A stretch of 64,000 bases of DNA from Rhodobacteraceae bacterium CG17_big_fil_post_rev_8_21_14_2_50_63_15 (lineage in GTDB: Bacteria > Pseudomonadota > Alphaproteobacteria > Rhodobacterales > Rhodobacteraceae), in the NCBI GenBank assembly GCA_002783205.1, contig PFEY01000050.1, positions 28,918 to 92,917 of the forward strand, written 5' to 3'. The stretch's first letter is position 1. Each line of letters starts with the position of its first letter. A program made the position numbers and the translations under genes. The notes beneath the pieces are model-generated. The model was not told the origin of the DNA, searched no databases, and worked only from the letters and a program-made list of their open reading frames with translations. Shown in pieces: positions 27,780-38,115 of this stretch.

Positions 27780-28883
27780 TCAGCGGTAGTCGTAGCTGCC
27801 GTTGTGCCAGACATACCAGACATAACCTGGCAGGGTCACGTCACCCTTGGCGTCGAATGACAGATCGCCAAGCACCGTATTGAAGGTGCCTTCATGCAGC
27901 GACTTCGACATCGCCTCCGGGTCGGTTGCCGTGCCGGCCTTGCTCGCGGCCTGCGCCCAAGCCTGGATCGCGGCATAGGTGTAAAGCACGTAGCCTTCCG
28001 GCTCGATATCCTTGTCCTTGAACTTCTTGACCACGTCGGCGGCGCCGGGGTTCTTGCGCGGGTCGGGCGAGAAGGTCATCAGCGTCCCTTCGCCGGCGTC
28101 GCCGGTGATCGACCAGTATTCGTTGGTCACCAGCGCGTCACCCGAGACCATTTGCGTTTTCATGCCCTGGTCGCGCATCTGCCGCACGATCAGGCCCGCC
28201 TCGGTGTGATAGCCGCCGAGGTAGACGACATCAATATTGGCTTCCTTCAGTTTGGACACCAGCGCGGTGTAGTCCTTTTCGCCAGCGGTGATGGCTTCAT
28301 ACATCGCGGGCTTGCCACCGGCCGCCTCATACGCGGCGAGGGTTTCGTCGGCCAGCCCTTTGCCGTAGGCGGTCTTGTCATGCAGGATCGCGACGTTCTT
28401 GCCGGCAAACTCGCCCGCCAGCAACGCGCCTGCCACGAGCCCCTGCTGGTCGTCACGACCGCAGGTGCGGAAGATGTTCGGGCCACCTTCATCGGTGAAT
28501 TTCGGGTTGGTCGAGGCCGGGGAAATCTGGATGATGCCCTCTTCCTTGTAAACGGCCGAGGCCGGGATCGAGGAGCCCGAGCAGAAGTGGCCGGCCATGA
28601 AAACGATGCCTTTCGACACCATCTGGTTGGCCACAGCCACGGCCTGTTTCGGGTCGCAGGCATCGTCGCCGATGTTAAGCGCCAGCATTTCACCGTTCAC
28701 GCCGCCGGCGGCGTTGATGTCGGCCACGGCCTGTTCGGCACCAGCCTTCATCTGCGCCCCAAAGCTGGCATATTGCCCGGTCATCGGCCCGGCGGTCGCG
28801 ATCTGAATATCGGCCATGGCGGTGCCTGCGTCGAACATCAGACCCAGCGACAGCACGCAACTGGTTAGCAGTAGTTTTTTCAT
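27780..28883 (-). CDS. Branched-chain amino acid-type ABC transporter substrate-binding protein
   Basis: Signal peptide; IQIATAGPMTGQYASFGAQMKAGAEQAVADINAAGGVNG typical of LivJ/LivK. Confidence 0.92.
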   Translation of the reverse strand: MKKLLLTSCVLSLGLMFDAGTAMADIQIATAGPMTGQYASFGAQMKAGAEQAVADINAAGGVNGEMLALNIGDDACDPKQAVAVANQMVSKGIVFMAGHFCSGSSIPASAVYKEEGIIQISPASTNPKFTDEGGPNIFRTCGRDDQQGLVAGALLAGEFAGKNVAILHDKTAYGKGLADETLAAYEAAGGKPAMYEAITAGEKDYTALVSKLKEANIDVVYLGGYHTEAGLIVRQMRDQGMKTQMVSGDALVTNEYWSITGDAGEGTLMTFSPDPRKNPGAADVVKKFKDKDIEPEGYVLYTYAAIQAWAQAASKAGTATDPEAMSKSLHEGTFNTVLGDLSFDAKGDVTLPGYVWYVWHNGSYDYR

Positions 28884-29011
28884 GGGGTGTCATCTCCCTG
28901 ATTGTAAAGATTTCCGGCGGCGGGTTTATCCGCGTCGGGGCATTATGTGTCTCGGTCGAAGATCGTGGCCTTGATCAGCCGCTCTTGAAAAACGGTCACG
29001 GTGCAGCACAA

Positions 29012-29353
29012 TCATCTCCGATCACGCCAAGCGAATGGGTTCGCACGTTCATAGAGCCATGAATAAAGCGAGACCATCTGGTTGACCCGTTTGATGCGAT
29101 AACCCAGCAATGCCACTCCGATCAACACAGCAGAGTCTATCAAATAATAGCGTAATGTCAGCAATGTGCCATCAAAAAGCGCAAAGTGGAAAAAGCGGAT
29201 CGCAAGCCCAAGAAGCAGCGTGTAGAAAACCAGAAGCCAGATCGGCCTCCAGCTTCCTGCAAGGGCGCGCCCGGCCATGAACGCCGCACCGCCGCCGATT
29301 ACCAAGGTGACGAAGAAGAACCTAGCGAAGTCAACCTCCCAGAGGATTCCCAA
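29012..29353 (-). CDS. Small membrane protein of liv operon (DUF6867-like)
   Basis: Three hydrophobic segments; position between livF and the binding-protein gene. Confidence 0.6.
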   Translation of the reverse strand: MGILWEVDFARFFFVTLVIGGGAAFMAGRALAGSWRPIWLLVFYTLLLGLAIRFFHFALFDGTLLTLRYYLIDSAVLIGVALLGYRIKRVNQMVSLYSWLYERANPFAWRDRR

Positions 29354-29354
29354 C

Positions 29355-30083
29355 CTAATGTACTCCCCCCTCTAGATAGGCCGCGCGGATTTCCTCGCGC
29401 CCCAGCAGTTCGACCCCAGTGCCGGTCATAGTGATCTTGCCGTTGACCATCACATAACCGCGATGCGCCAGCCGCAGCGCGTGGTGGGCGTTCTGTTCGA
29501 CCAGAAACACCGTCAGCCCCTGGGTTGCGTTCAATTCGCGGATCGCGCCGAAAATCTGCTTTATGACCAGCGGTGCAAGCCCTAGGGACGGTTCATCCAG
29601 CAACAAGAGCCGCGGCTGAGCCATCAGTGCGCGGGCAATCGCCAGCATCTGTTGCTCGCCGCCCGAAAGCGTACCGCCGCGCTGATTTCTCCGCTCCTTC
29701 AGCAGCGGGAACAGGGCAAAGGCGCGTTCGATATCGCGGTCGAAATGGCTCGGGTCGGCAACCGACGCGCCGATCCGCAGGTTCTCCATGACCGTCATCC
29801 GACCGAAGATGCGGCGCCCTTCCGGCGATTGGGCGATGCCCATATGCATGATCTGGTGGGTTGGGGTGCGGGTGATGTCATGGCCTCTATACAGAATCTG
29901 GCCGCTGCGCGCCTGGGGCGAGCCGCAGATTGTCATCATCAGGGTTGATTTCCCGGCACCGTTGGCTCCGATCAGGGTTACGATCTCGCCTTCATGCACA
30001 TCGAGCGATACCCCGCGCAGCGCTTGGATCCTGCCATAGAAGGTCTCGACCTGCGAAACGGAGAGTAGGGCGGGGGCATTCAT
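29355..30083 (-). CDS. livF: ABC transporter ATP-binding protein LivF
   Basis: GANGAGKSTLMMTICG, LSGGEQQMLAIARALMAQPRLLLLDEPSLGLAP. Confidence 0.93.
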   Translation of the reverse strand: MNAPALLSVSQVETFYGRIQALRGVSLDVHEGEIVTLIGANGAGKSTLMMTICGSPQARSGQILYRGHDITRTPTHQIMHMGIAQSPEGRRIFGRMTVMENLRIGASVADPSHFDRDIERAFALFPLLKERRNQRGGTLSGGEQQMLAIARALMAQPRLLLLDEPSLGLAPLVIKQIFGAIRELNATQGLTVFLVEQNAHHALRLAHRGYVMVNGKITMTGTGVELLGREEIRAAYLEGGVH

Positions 30084-30970
30084 GTGGCAGCCCCCCCATG
30101 ACCTGGCGTTCGCGCCGCAAGGTCCTTGATCTCGTGTTCCACCGCGGTGAGATCCTCGTCCTCGACTCCCAGATAAGCCGCGATCACCTTGGGATCGATG
30201 CGAATATCGGCAGGTGATCCATCGGCGATCTTCTTGCCGTAATCGAGCACGACGATATGGTCGGAGATTCCCATCACCACGCTCATGTCATGCTCGATCA
30301 GCAAGATGCCCACGTCGCGCTCCTTGCGGATGAACAGCAGCAGATGGTTGAGCTCGTCGGATTCGCGAGGGTTGAGACCGGCGGCAGGCTCGTCAAGACA
30401 AAGAAGCTGCGGGTCGGTGCACATCGCCCGCGCGATTTCGAGGCGGCGCTGCGCGCCATAGGGCAGATCGGCCGCGGCGTCATCGGCACGATCGAGGAGA
30501 CCGGCGTGACCCAGCCAGTATTTCGCAAGCTCAACCGCTGCATCCTCGGCCCGCTTGTAGCCGCCGAGGCCCAGCACACCGCCCAAGGTAAAGCCCGAGG
30601 CCCGCATCAGCGGGTTGTGCTGCGCCACAAGCAGGTTCTCGAGCGCCGTCATGCCGCCGAACAGGCGGATGTTCTGAAAGGTGCGGGCAACCTTGGCCTT
30701 GCGCGGTATCTCGAAGTCTGCCAGCCGCTCGAGCAGGTATGAGTGGCCGTTCGCCTGAGTCATGGTGATCCGTCCAATGCTCGGCTTGTAGAATCCGGTG
30801 ATGCAGTTGAACACCGTGGTCTTGCCAGCGCCATTTGGGCCGATCAGAGCGGTGATGTCGCCATGGCGCACATCGAAGGACAGATCGTCGATCGCGGTCA
30901 GCCCGCCAAAACGCATGGTCAGGTGCTCGACCTGCAACAGCACGTCGCTGCGGGGCATGTCAGCGCACAT
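30080..30970 (-). CDS. livG: ABC transporter ATP-binding protein LivG
   Basis: GPNGAGKTTVFNCITGFYKP, LPYGAQRRLEIARAMCTDPQLLCLDEPAAGLNP. Confidence 0.93.
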   Translation of the reverse strand: MCADMPRSDVLLQVEHLTMRFGGLTAIDDLSFDVRHGDITALIGPNGAGKTTVFNCITGFYKPSIGRITMTQANGHSYLLERLADFEIPRKAKVARTFQNIRLFGGMTALENLLVAQHNPLMRASGFTLGGVLGLGGYKRAEDAAVELAKYWLGHAGLLDRADDAAADLPYGAQRRLEIARAMCTDPQLLCLDEPAAGLNPRESDELNHLLLFIRKERDVGILLIEHDMSVVMGISDHIVVLDYGKKIADGSPADIRIDPKVIAAYLGVEDEDLTAVEHEIKDLAARTPGHGGAAT

Positions 30971-30971
30971 C

Positions 30972-32291
30972 TCAGTGGCCCTCGCCTTGCGATACCAGTG
31001 CACCGGAAATGGTCTTTCGCGTCCTGAAGAAGATCGACGGTTCGCGCCCTGCGATCAACCCGCGCGGGCGCCAGATCATGATCAGCACCATCGCCAGCCC
31101 GAAGATCAGCATCCTGTATTGCTCGAATTCGCGGAACACCTCGAAGCCGCCGATCAGGGCCACCGAAGCAATCACGACCCCCATCTGCGAGCCCATCCCG
31201 CCCAGCACGACGATTGCCAGCACCAGCGCCGATTCGGTGAAGGTGAAGCTTTCGGGCGAAATGAAGCCCTGCCGTGTGGCAAAGAAAGCCCCGGCAAAGC
31301 CCGCGAACAAGGCGCCGGTGGCAAAGGCCGAAAGCTTGACCGTCGTGGTGTTGAGCCCCAACGAGCGGCAGGCGATCTCGTCTTCCCGCAATGCCTCCCA
31401 AGCGCGCCCGATCGGCAGGCGTCGCAGGCGTATGGTTACGAAGTTGGTGAGCAACGCCAGCGCGAGGATCAGGAAGTAAAGGAACACGATCCGGTGCAGC
31501 GACGAGTATTCGATGCCAAAGGTATCGGCAAAGCCACCCGGCCCGCGCTCGAACCCGACAATGCCAAAGAAATCGGGACGCGGGATGCCAGAGATCCCGT
31601 CCGGCCCGCCGGTGAACCAGTACCAGTTCAAGAGCACGATGCGGATAATCTCGCCGAATGCCAGGGTCACGATCGCCAGATAGTCACCACGCAGCCGCAG
31701 CACCGGGAAACCGAGAATGATGCCCCAAAACGCAGCAAGAATGCCCGAGACTGGAAGGCACAGCCAGAACGACCAGCCGAAATAATGCGCCAGCAACGCA
31801 TAGGAATAGGCCCCGACCGCATAGAATGCGACATAGCCCAGATCGAGCAGCCCGGCCAGCCCAACCACGATGTTCAGGCCCCAGCCCAGCATCACATAGG
31901 TCAGCACCAGGATTGACAGGTCCAGAATGTAACGGTCGGTGAAGGGCAGAAATGGCAGCACCAGCGCAAAGATCAGCGTGGCAGGCCGCACGAAGCGGCC
32001 AGAAAGCTTCAGGTTGCGCGCCCAATCCGGCATCATCCCAGCCGGACTCCAGGCCGACCTGGCACCCGGCTTGCGGTTCCACCAGATCAGGTGCAGCATC
32101 AGGCGTCCAGCCACCACCATGGCGGCGAGGCCAAGTGCCGCACTCCATCTCGGAACCAGTTTCAGCCCGCCGGGAATGGTTTCGGTGCGCAAACCGACCA
32201 TCACTCCGAAAATAACCAGGCTGATGACGGCTGTCACCACGAGGTCTGCCAAGAGCGTGGCGGCAGCGGTTCTGGGGCCCCTGAGCACCAT
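30972..32291 (-). CDS. livM: ABC transporter permease LivM
   Basis: [67 protein letters not shown]. Confidence 0.93.
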   Translation of the reverse strand: MVLRGPRTAAATLLADLVVTAVISLVIFGVMVGLRTETIPGGLKLVPRWSAALGLAAMVVAGRLMLHLIWWNRKPGARSAWSPAGMMPDWARNLKLSGRFVRPATLIFALVLPFLPFTDRYILDLSILVLTYVMLGWGLNIVVGLAGLLDLGYVAFYAVGAYSYALLAHYFGWSFWLCLPVSGILAAFWGIILGFPVLRLRGDYLAIVTLAFGEIIRIVLLNWYWFTGGPDGISGIPRPDFFGIVGFERGPGGFADTFGIEYSSLHRIVFLYFLILALALLTNFVTIRLRRLPIGRAWEALREDEIACRSLGLNTTTVKLSAFATGALFAGFAGAFFATRQGFISPESFTFTESALVLAIVVLGGMGSQMGVVIASVALIGGFEVFREFEQYRMLIFGLAMVLIMIWRPRGLIAGREPSIFFRTRKTISGALVSQGEGH

Positions 32292-33226
32292 CAGACCTTC
32301 TCGACCTCGGGTTTGCCCAACAGCCCCTGCGGCAGAAAGATCAGCACCAGCGCGAGCATGGCAAAGGCGGCGACATCCTTGTATTCGATCGAGAAATAAG
32401 CCGACCAGAACGTCTCTATCAGGCCGATCACCAGTCCGCCCAGCATCGCGCCCGGCAAGGATCCGATGCCGCCCAGCACCGCCGCGGTGAAGGCCTTTAC
32501 CCCGGCGACGAAGCCAATGAAGAAGTCGATCACGCCATAGTAGAGCAGGAACATCAGTCCCGCCACCGCCGCAAGCGCCGCCCCCAGCACGAAGGTCAGT
32601 GAGATGGTGCGATCGACGTTTATCCCCGACAGCGCCGCCATCTTTGTGTCCTGTTCACACGCGCGCTGCGCCCGCCCCAGCGGAGTCTTGGCGATCAGCA
32701 GGGTGAAGATCACCATCAGCGAAAAGGTGATGACCACGATGAATATCTGCATGTTCGACACCTGCACCAGGAATTCACCATTCGCGTCGACCCGCCGCAT
32801 GATGGTATGGCCACCGCTGATGATCGGCTGTAACGGCTTCACCCGTGCGCCTTGCGATATCTGCACATAGTTCTGCAATACGATCGACATGCCGATGGCG
32901 GTGATTAGCGGCGCCAGCCGGAATGATCCGCGCAACGGCCGGTAGGCGACACGTTCAACCGTCCAACCGTAAACCGAGGCCACGATCATAGAGATCACCA
33001 GCACCAGGATCAGCGCCAAAATTGTCAACCCCAACCCGGTTGAGGCGGTCAACCCCAGTGCGGTGATGACAATCAGCGACACAAAAGCACCGACCATGAA
33101 GATGTCTCCATGGGCGAAGTTGATCATTCCGACGATTCCGTAGACCAGCGTATAACCGATTGCGATCAGGCCGTAGATCGACCCGAGCGTGACCCCGTTG
33201 ATCAGTTGCTGAACGAAATATTCCAT
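32291..33226 (-). CDS. livH: ABC transporter permease LivH
   Basis: [48 protein letters not shown]. Confidence 0.93.
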   Translation of the reverse strand: MEYFVQQLINGVTLGSIYGLIAIGYTLVYGIVGMINFAHGDIFMVGAFVSLIVITALGLTASTGLGLTILALILVLVISMIVASVYGWTVERVAYRPLRGSFRLAPLITAIGMSIVLQNYVQISQGARVKPLQPIISGGHTIMRRVDANGEFLVQVSNMQIFIVVITFSLMVIFTLLIAKTPLGRAQRACEQDTKMAALSGINVDRTISLTFVLGAALAAVAGLMFLLYYGVIDFFIGFVAGVKAFTAAVLGGIGSLPGAMLGGLVIGLIETFWSAYFSIEYKDVAAFAMLALVLIFLPQGLLGKPEVEKV

Positions 33227-33372
33227 CAGACCTCCCAGCATTCTTGACGGAACCAAGACACGTCAACCACCCGGGAATGTCCCGATTCTTGTCTATTTTG
33301 GCTTGGCAGGCGCCCCCCGTGAGAGGATGCTATATGGTCCCGGATTTCTGTTCAAGGCACTTGATGTAGCAC

Positions 33373-33700
33373 TGAACCGCCCCGGTTTCAGCGGAGACCT
33401 TTAACTTCATCTGACACGATCATATCGAGCGCGTCGCGCTGTCCATGCAAGTTCTTCTCGACCTCGGCTGGTGGGATGTTCTCGATGAGACCAAGCAGGT
33501 GCCGATTGTTGAACCAATCGATCCACCCGAGCATGGCCATTTCCGGGTCCTGCTTGTTCCGCCACGGTCCCTGGCGATGGACGATCAATTCTGTCTCGGC
33601 CATCTCTCGACGCCGAGATGGCCGTTTTACGTTCTTTCAAGGGCTTCCTTGAGCAGATCTTTCTGAATGCTCAGATCCGCATACAGCCCCTTGCTTTCAG
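33373..33700 (-). mobile_element. IS3-family remnant: right terminal repeat, orfB C-terminus and orfA fragment
   Basis: Minus-strand GWIDWFNNRHLLGLIENIPPAEVEKN (IS3 OrfB end) and LYADLSIQKDLLKEALERT (OrfA-like); TGAACCGCCCCGG at 33373-33385. Confidence 0.75.
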
Positions 33701-33734
33701 GGGATTACCACTCGATCTCAGAAAAAAAGAGAAA

Positions 33735-33941
33735 TCAGTTCTTTTTCAGCGGGCAGGTCGAGAGCCCCAAGATCGAATAGAGCGGGCAGCTGGACATCAG
33801 GCCGGTCGCCAAGGGAATGATGCCGATCAGGTAAAGCCAACTGTAGGCACCATCATTGTTCATGGCATAGCCGGCAAGCAAGGCAACACCAAGAATGATG
33901 CGCAGGGCGCGGTCGATGGAACCGACATTTTTCTTGAGCAT
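33735..33941 (-). CDS. DUF2892-type small inner membrane protein
   Basis: MLKKNVGSIDRALRIILGVALLAGY...SSCPLYSILGLSTCPLKKN. Confidence 0.8.
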   Translation of the reverse strand: MLKKNVGSIDRALRIILGVALLAGYAMNNDGAYSWLYLIGIIPLATGLMSSCPLYSILGLSTCPLKKN

Positions 33942-34042
33942 GGAAAATCTCCTTGTTCGGAGGTCACAATGACCCGCGTTACAGGCTCATCATGACAGCA
34001 GTTGACACTACGGTCTGTGATCTAATCACAGATCTGCAACAC

Positions 34043-34666
34043 TCATTTGAAGTAGCGGCTATCCTTGATCTGATCCCAGGCCCAGACCACCTGTTGCAGT
34101 TGCTCCTCCTGACTGCGGTCGCCACCGTTGATATCGGGATGCAGGACCTTGATCAGAGACTTGTACGCCTTGCGCAATTCTGCCTTGGTCCAGGTGTCGT
34201 TTGCTTCCAGAATCTCGATCGCGCGACGCTCTGTCGGCGGAAGCTTGCGTTCGCCGCTTCGCGTCTTGCCTGGGTTCTGGGTGGCATTCACGCCCAGAAC
34301 CTGAAGCGGATCCTCGATGCCGAGCCGTGCCCATGCCCGCGCCTCGGGGTCGCTGAATCGGCGGGTTTCGCGTTCCCATATCTTGTCCTTGGACATCTGG
34401 GCGTTGAGTTCCGCCTCTGTGGTGCCTTCAAAGAAATTCCATTTCAGATTGTACTCGCGCACATGCTGCTGACAGAACCAAAAGTAGTCATCCAGCACAT
34501 CGGGAGCCTTGGGAGCCCGGAATTTTCCGGCGTCACCGCAGCCGGGATGATCGCAGATCCGGGTTGACGTTTCTGATTCCCCGGACATGCCTCGTCGGCC
34601 TCTCGGATTCCTCTTCTTGGCGGAGGAGACGGACATATCGAAACCGAAGGGATCGGATTTTGTCAT
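34043..34666 (-). CDS. J-domain protein
   Basis: C-terminal AYKSLIKVLHPDINGGDRSQEEQLQQVVWAWDQIK with HPD motif. Confidence 0.85.
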   Translation of the reverse strand: MTKSDPFGFDMSVSSAKKRNPRGRRGMSGESETSTRICDHPGCGDAGKFRAPKAPDVLDDYFWFCQQHVREYNLKWNFFEGTTEAELNAQMSKDKIWERETRRFSDPEARAWARLGIEDPLQVLGVNATQNPGKTRSGERKLPPTERRAIEILEANDTWTKAELRKAYKSLIKVLHPDINGGDRSQEEQLQQVVWAWDQIKDSRYFK

Positions 34667-34834
34667 GGGTCTTCCCTTTGCGAGTCAGGACGCAGAGTGT
34701 ATGCCAAAACGTGGTGAAATGAAGGGGGCGTCGTGAAAAATTTCTGTGACCGCTGGTCTGGTCACAAACGCCGGCCGGTCGGCGGCGTCATTGGCAAATC
34801 ACTGAAATTGCGACGAATGCAAGTCGGCCGATTG

Positions 34835-35158
34835 TCATTCCTGCACTCTCGGCAAAACTGGCGATGACACGGAAGCGACTGTTGCGTCCGCGTGCTCTGA
34901 CGGGAAGGCTCCAGGCTTTTGCGATGACGTGTCGCGGCGAAACACCAGCACAGATCGATAGACCGTCTGGCTGGACGTGAGACCCTGACGTTCTTCGCTG
35001 GGAAGGATGTCACTGCGCAGGTAAGCCCAGCCGTCCCGTCCCATAGTGTTCAGCAAATCCTCGAGGCCGAGCGCAAAGCGGGCTTCTGGGGCCTTGACGC
35101 CGGGGGCCTTGCGACCGCGGGTTGGTGCGGGGATGACTTTGTACTCGAAAACGGTCAT
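34835..35158 (-). CDS. DUF4177-like protein
   Basis: MTVFEYKVIPAP...LEDLLNTMGRDGWAYLRSDILP...LVFRR. Confidence 0.65.
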   Translation of the reverse strand: MTVFEYKVIPAPTRGRKAPGVKAPEARFALGLEDLLNTMGRDGWAYLRSDILPSEERQGLTSSQTVYRSVLVFRRDTSSQKPGAFPSEHADATVASVSSPVLPRVQE

Positions 35159-35219
35159 GGGCGACTCCGGGCTAGCAAAGGAGAAGATCCTACGCGACAG
35201 CGGGCGCAGTGCAAGCCAA

Positions 35220-35255
35220 AGAAACGCCCCCAAATTAAAATCCGGGGGCGTGTTT
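35220..35255 (-). terminator. Rho-independent terminator downstream of infC
   Basis: Minus strand ACGCCCCCGG...GGGGGCGTTTCTTT hairpin. Confidence 0.65.
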
Positions 35256-35274
35256 CTTCAGGGATGCGTGGCAC

Positions 35275-35820
35275 TCACTTTGGACCGGGCCCGATCATCA
35301 TGATCATCTGACGACCCTCCATTTTGGGCATGTTCTCGATGCGTCCGACCTCCTTTATGTCATCCGCAATACGTTCCAGCAACTGCCGCCCAAGGTCGAG
35401 GTGCGCCATCTCTCGCCCCCGGAATCTAAGGGTGATCTTCACCTTGTCACCACCTTCGAGGAACTTCACCACGCTGCGCATCTTGACATCGTAATCATGC
35501 GTGTCGGTGCCGGGGCGGAACTTGATTTCCTTGACCTCGATGATCTTTTGCTTCTTGCGCGCTTCGGCCTCGCGCTTCTGGGTCTCGTACTTGTACTTTC
35601 CGAAGTCCATGATCTTGCAGACCGGCGGGGTGGCATTGGGCGAAATCTCGACAAGGTCAAGTCCAGCCTTGTCGGCCATCTCAAGCGCCTCGTCGGGTGT
35701 CACGACGCCGACATTTTCGCCGTCTGCGCCAATCAGGCGGATTTCGTCGGCACGGATACGCTCATTGATACGGGGGCCGGTTTCGCGTGAGGGGGGCGCG
35801 TTGTGAGGTCTGCGGGCTAT
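35275..35820 (-). CDS. infC: Translation initiation factor IF-3, apparent ATA start
   Basis: IF-3 motifs ([50 protein letters not shown]). Frame open upstream to ATA GCC CGC AGA CCT with SD GAAGGA; the ORF-track start at 35703 would remove the N-domain. Confidence 0.92.
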   Translation of the reverse strand: MARRPHNAPPSRETGPRINERIRADEIRLIGADGENVGVVTPDEALEMADKAGLDLVEISPNATPPVCKIMDFGKYKYETQKREAEARKKQKIIEVKEIKFRPGTDTHDYDVKMRSVVKFLEGGDKVKITLRFRGREMAHLDLGRQLLERIADDIKEVGRIENMPKMEGRQMIMMIGPGPK

Positions 35821-36036
35821 GGCTGTGTTCCTTCGATTGTTGAACGGGCAGGTTGAATTTGACGCCGCAGGTTAAACGCGGCGCGATATGCTTTCAAGCG
35901 GCAAAATCGGCGGGGCTGAGCCGATACCAGGGGAAGTTCCCGTTGCGTCTTTTCATTTTTCTCTGCATCTGGGAAAGAGAGATCAAGCGGTCCGGGCGAT
36001 GTGCCGGGGTCCGGTTCGAATTTGAAGGAGACAACA

Positions 36037-36696
36037 ATGCGAAACCTGATTTGGGTCATTCTGGCGGTGGTAATCCTGCTGGGCGGCTATATGCTCTTTA
36101 CCGGAAAGTCTGTGACAGAGGTGGTGGAGGGCGTCACCGACTCTGCGCAAGAGGTTGAAGCGCCAGCGGCGCTGGAAGATGCTGGCGCTGCCGTCGGCGA
36201 AGCGGCGGAGCAGGCCGCAGAGACCGCAAAGGAGACCGCAGCCGAAGCGGTAGAAGCTGCAACTGACGCGACCGAGGCCGTGACGGAAGGTGCCGCTGAC
36301 GCAGCTGATGCGGTGGCCGACACCGCAGGCGCAGCCGCCGAGGCTGCCTCGAATGCGGCGACAGAGGCCGTGAATGCGGCAAGCGAGGCCGCAGGGCAAG
36401 CGGCTGACGCCGCAACCGAAGCTGCGGGCGCCGTCAGCGAGGCCGTGTCCGAGACCATCCAGAGCGCTACGGAAGCTGCTCCTGCGGTTGGTGCAGAGGC
36501 TGCGGGTGCGACGGAGATGCCAGAAGCTCTTACCCTTGACGGCTTTGACTTTGATACGGTCAGCGGCCTGATCAAGGACGCAAATCTTGGCGCCATGCAG
36601 GAAAACCTCTTGATAGAGGGGATCAAGGCCTCAGAGAATAATCCCGATCTTCTGAAATCTGCGCTGGAAGCAGCCCAGAAGGCACTTGGCTACTGA
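36037..36696 (+). CDS. Alanine-rich, membrane-anchored repeat protein
   Basis: N-terminal TM (LIWVILAVVILLGGYML), about 110 aa of A/E/T/D-rich repeat, conserved-looking C-terminal domain. Confidence 0.75.
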   Translation: MRNLIWVILAVVILLGGYMLFTGKSVTEVVEGVTDSAQEVEAPAALEDAGAAVGEAAEQAAETAKETAAEAVEAATDATEAVTEGAADAADAVADTAGAAAEAASNAATEAVNAASEAAGQAADAATEAAGAVSEAVSETIQSATEAAPAVGAEAAGATEMPEALTLDGFDFDTVSGLIKDANLGAMQENLLIEGIKASENNPDLLKSALEAAQKALGY

Positions 36697-36715
36697 TCAT
36701 CCGGAAATCACTAAC

Positions 36716-36752
36716 GAAAAACCCGCGCAGGAAGGTTCCGCGCGGGTTTTTT
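36716..36752. terminator. Bidirectional terminator between convergent genes
   Basis: AAAAACCCGCGC-AGGAAGGTTCC-GCGCGGGTTTTTT. Confidence 0.85.
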
Positions 36753-36783
36753 CTTTACAGCATCAACTAAATTCGTCGTGGCC

Positions 36784-37626
36784 TCAATCGAGGAACGCCT
36801 TTTCCACGACATACTCCTTTGGCTCCGAGTTGGCGCCTTCGCGCAGTCCGTAGCCTTCCAGCATCTCCTTGATCTCAAGGTTGAAGGCGAGATTGCCGCA
36901 GACCATGGCGCGGTCCGTCTCAGGGCCGAGGGGCGCGACACCGAGATCCTTGAAGACCTCACCATTGCGCATCAGGTCGGTAATCCGACCCATCTTGGGA
37001 CTGGTTTCACGTGTTGTAGTCGGGTAGTAGCGCAGTTTCTTGTGAAACCCTTCTCCAATCAGTTCCGCGAGCAATTCGTCCTCACGGATGGACTCGACCA
37101 AGGCCTTGCCATATTGCAATTCACCGACTTCGCGGCAGGTGTGGGTGAGGATGACCTCATCGTAATCCTGATAGGTCTGTGGATCGCGCAGAAGCGAGGC
37201 AAAGGGCGCGATACCGGTGCCGGTGGCAAAAAACCAAAGCCTCTTGCCCGGCAGGAGCGCGTCATGCACCAGAGTGCCGACGGGTTTGGGGCGCAGAATG
37301 ATCTCATCGCCGGGCTCGATATGTTGCAGGCGGCTGGTCAGCGGTCCATCCTGCACCTTGATCGAATAGAATTCCAGTTCGTCATCCCAAGACGGCGAGG
37401 CTATGGAATAGGCCCGCAAGAGCGGCTTTTCCTTGCCGGTCTTTTCATCGGTTTGCATCAGCCCGATCATGACAAATTCGCCCGAGCGAAAGCGCAGCGA
37501 GGCGGGCCGCGTTACCCGAAAGGAAAACAGACGATCGGTCCAATGAGTGACCTGCGTCACCTTTTGGGCGTCGGGAAGCGCGAGGGTTTTCTGCGCCTTT
37601 GCAGTCGATTGAGTCACGGATGTCAT
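36784..37626 (-). CDS. fpr: Ferredoxin--NADP reductase
   Basis: FRSGEFVMIGL, PLLRAYSIASPSWDDELEFYSIKV, ATGTGIAPFASLLRDP, MVCGNLAFNLEIKEMLEGYGLREG. Confidence 0.93.
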   Translation of the reverse strand: MTSVTQSTAKAQKTLALPDAQKVTQVTHWTDRLFSFRVTRPASLRFRSGEFVMIGLMQTDEKTGKEKPLLRAYSIASPSWDDELEFYSIKVQDGPLTSRLQHIEPGDEIILRPKPVGTLVHDALLPGKRLWFFATGTGIAPFASLLRDPQTYQDYDEVILTHTCREVGELQYGKALVESIREDELLAELIGEGFHKKLRYYPTTTRETSPKMGRITDLMRNGEVFKDLGVAPLGPETDRAMVCGNLAFNLEIKEMLEGYGLREGANSEPKEYVVEKAFLD

Positions 37627-37707
37627 CTCGTTCACGGTGTATCTTGCCGGCCCGATTAAACCGACATCCCTTCTTAATCTTTGATTCACGTCAGGTGAAG
37701 AAGCGAT

Positions 37708-38115
37708 TCAGCCGCGCAGCCGCGCCTGATAATCATGTGCCCGCCAGTTGGCCCGAAAAATCCACTGGTCCTGCGGTTGACGGACCGCCACCTCGTCAGA
37801 GATTTCCACCTCGTCAAAGCCTGCCCGCCGGGCCATGGCGTATTGATCGGCGATGACATGGCCGCGCGCCCGCAAGCGCCCCTGATAGCCCATCAGCCGC
37901 AACTGCCGCGCAATGGTAAAGCCACGCCCGTCGGCCGCCGTGGGAAAATCGACCCGGATCATTGCCACGTGAGTGAGCCACCGCGTCAAGTCTGCGGGGT
38001 TGGTATCATTCGGCAGATCGAGCGCGATCACGCTGTCAACCGCTTCTGCCACCGGCGTGATCGGGGCGTTCCAGTCATCCGGCGCAAAGCCTTGATCTGT
38101 GACGATGACGGTCAT
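37708..38115 (-). CDS. DUF934-family protein linked to sulfite reduction
   Basis: VDFPTAADGRGFTIARQLRLMGYQGRLRARGHVIADQYAMARRAGFDEVEI; 4-nt overlap with cysH. Confidence 0.85.
   Translation of the reverse strand: MTVIVTDQGFAPDDWNAPITPVAEAVDSVIALDLPNDTNPADLTRWLTHVAMIRVDFPTAADGRGFTIARQLRLMGYQGRLRARGHVIADQYAMARRAGFDEVEISDEVAVRQPQDQWIFRANWRAHDYQARLRG

Noticed and set aside
26372-27883. 503-aa plus-strand ORF opposite the AcoR-like regulator
   Set aside because: Antisense mirror ORF; regulator has recognisable HTH and GAF-like regions
30798-31916. 372-aa plus-strand ORF opposite livG/livM
   Set aside because: Translation is E/R/Q/H-rich and domainless; livM is clearly coding on the minus strand
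35501-35806. Plus-strand ORFs opposite infC
   Set aside because: Antisense to the conserved infC frame
36134-36626. Direct repeat array in the Ala-rich gene as a DNA-level repeat element
   Set aside because: Repetition is in amino-acid composition and is irregular at nucleotide level; explained by the coding sequence
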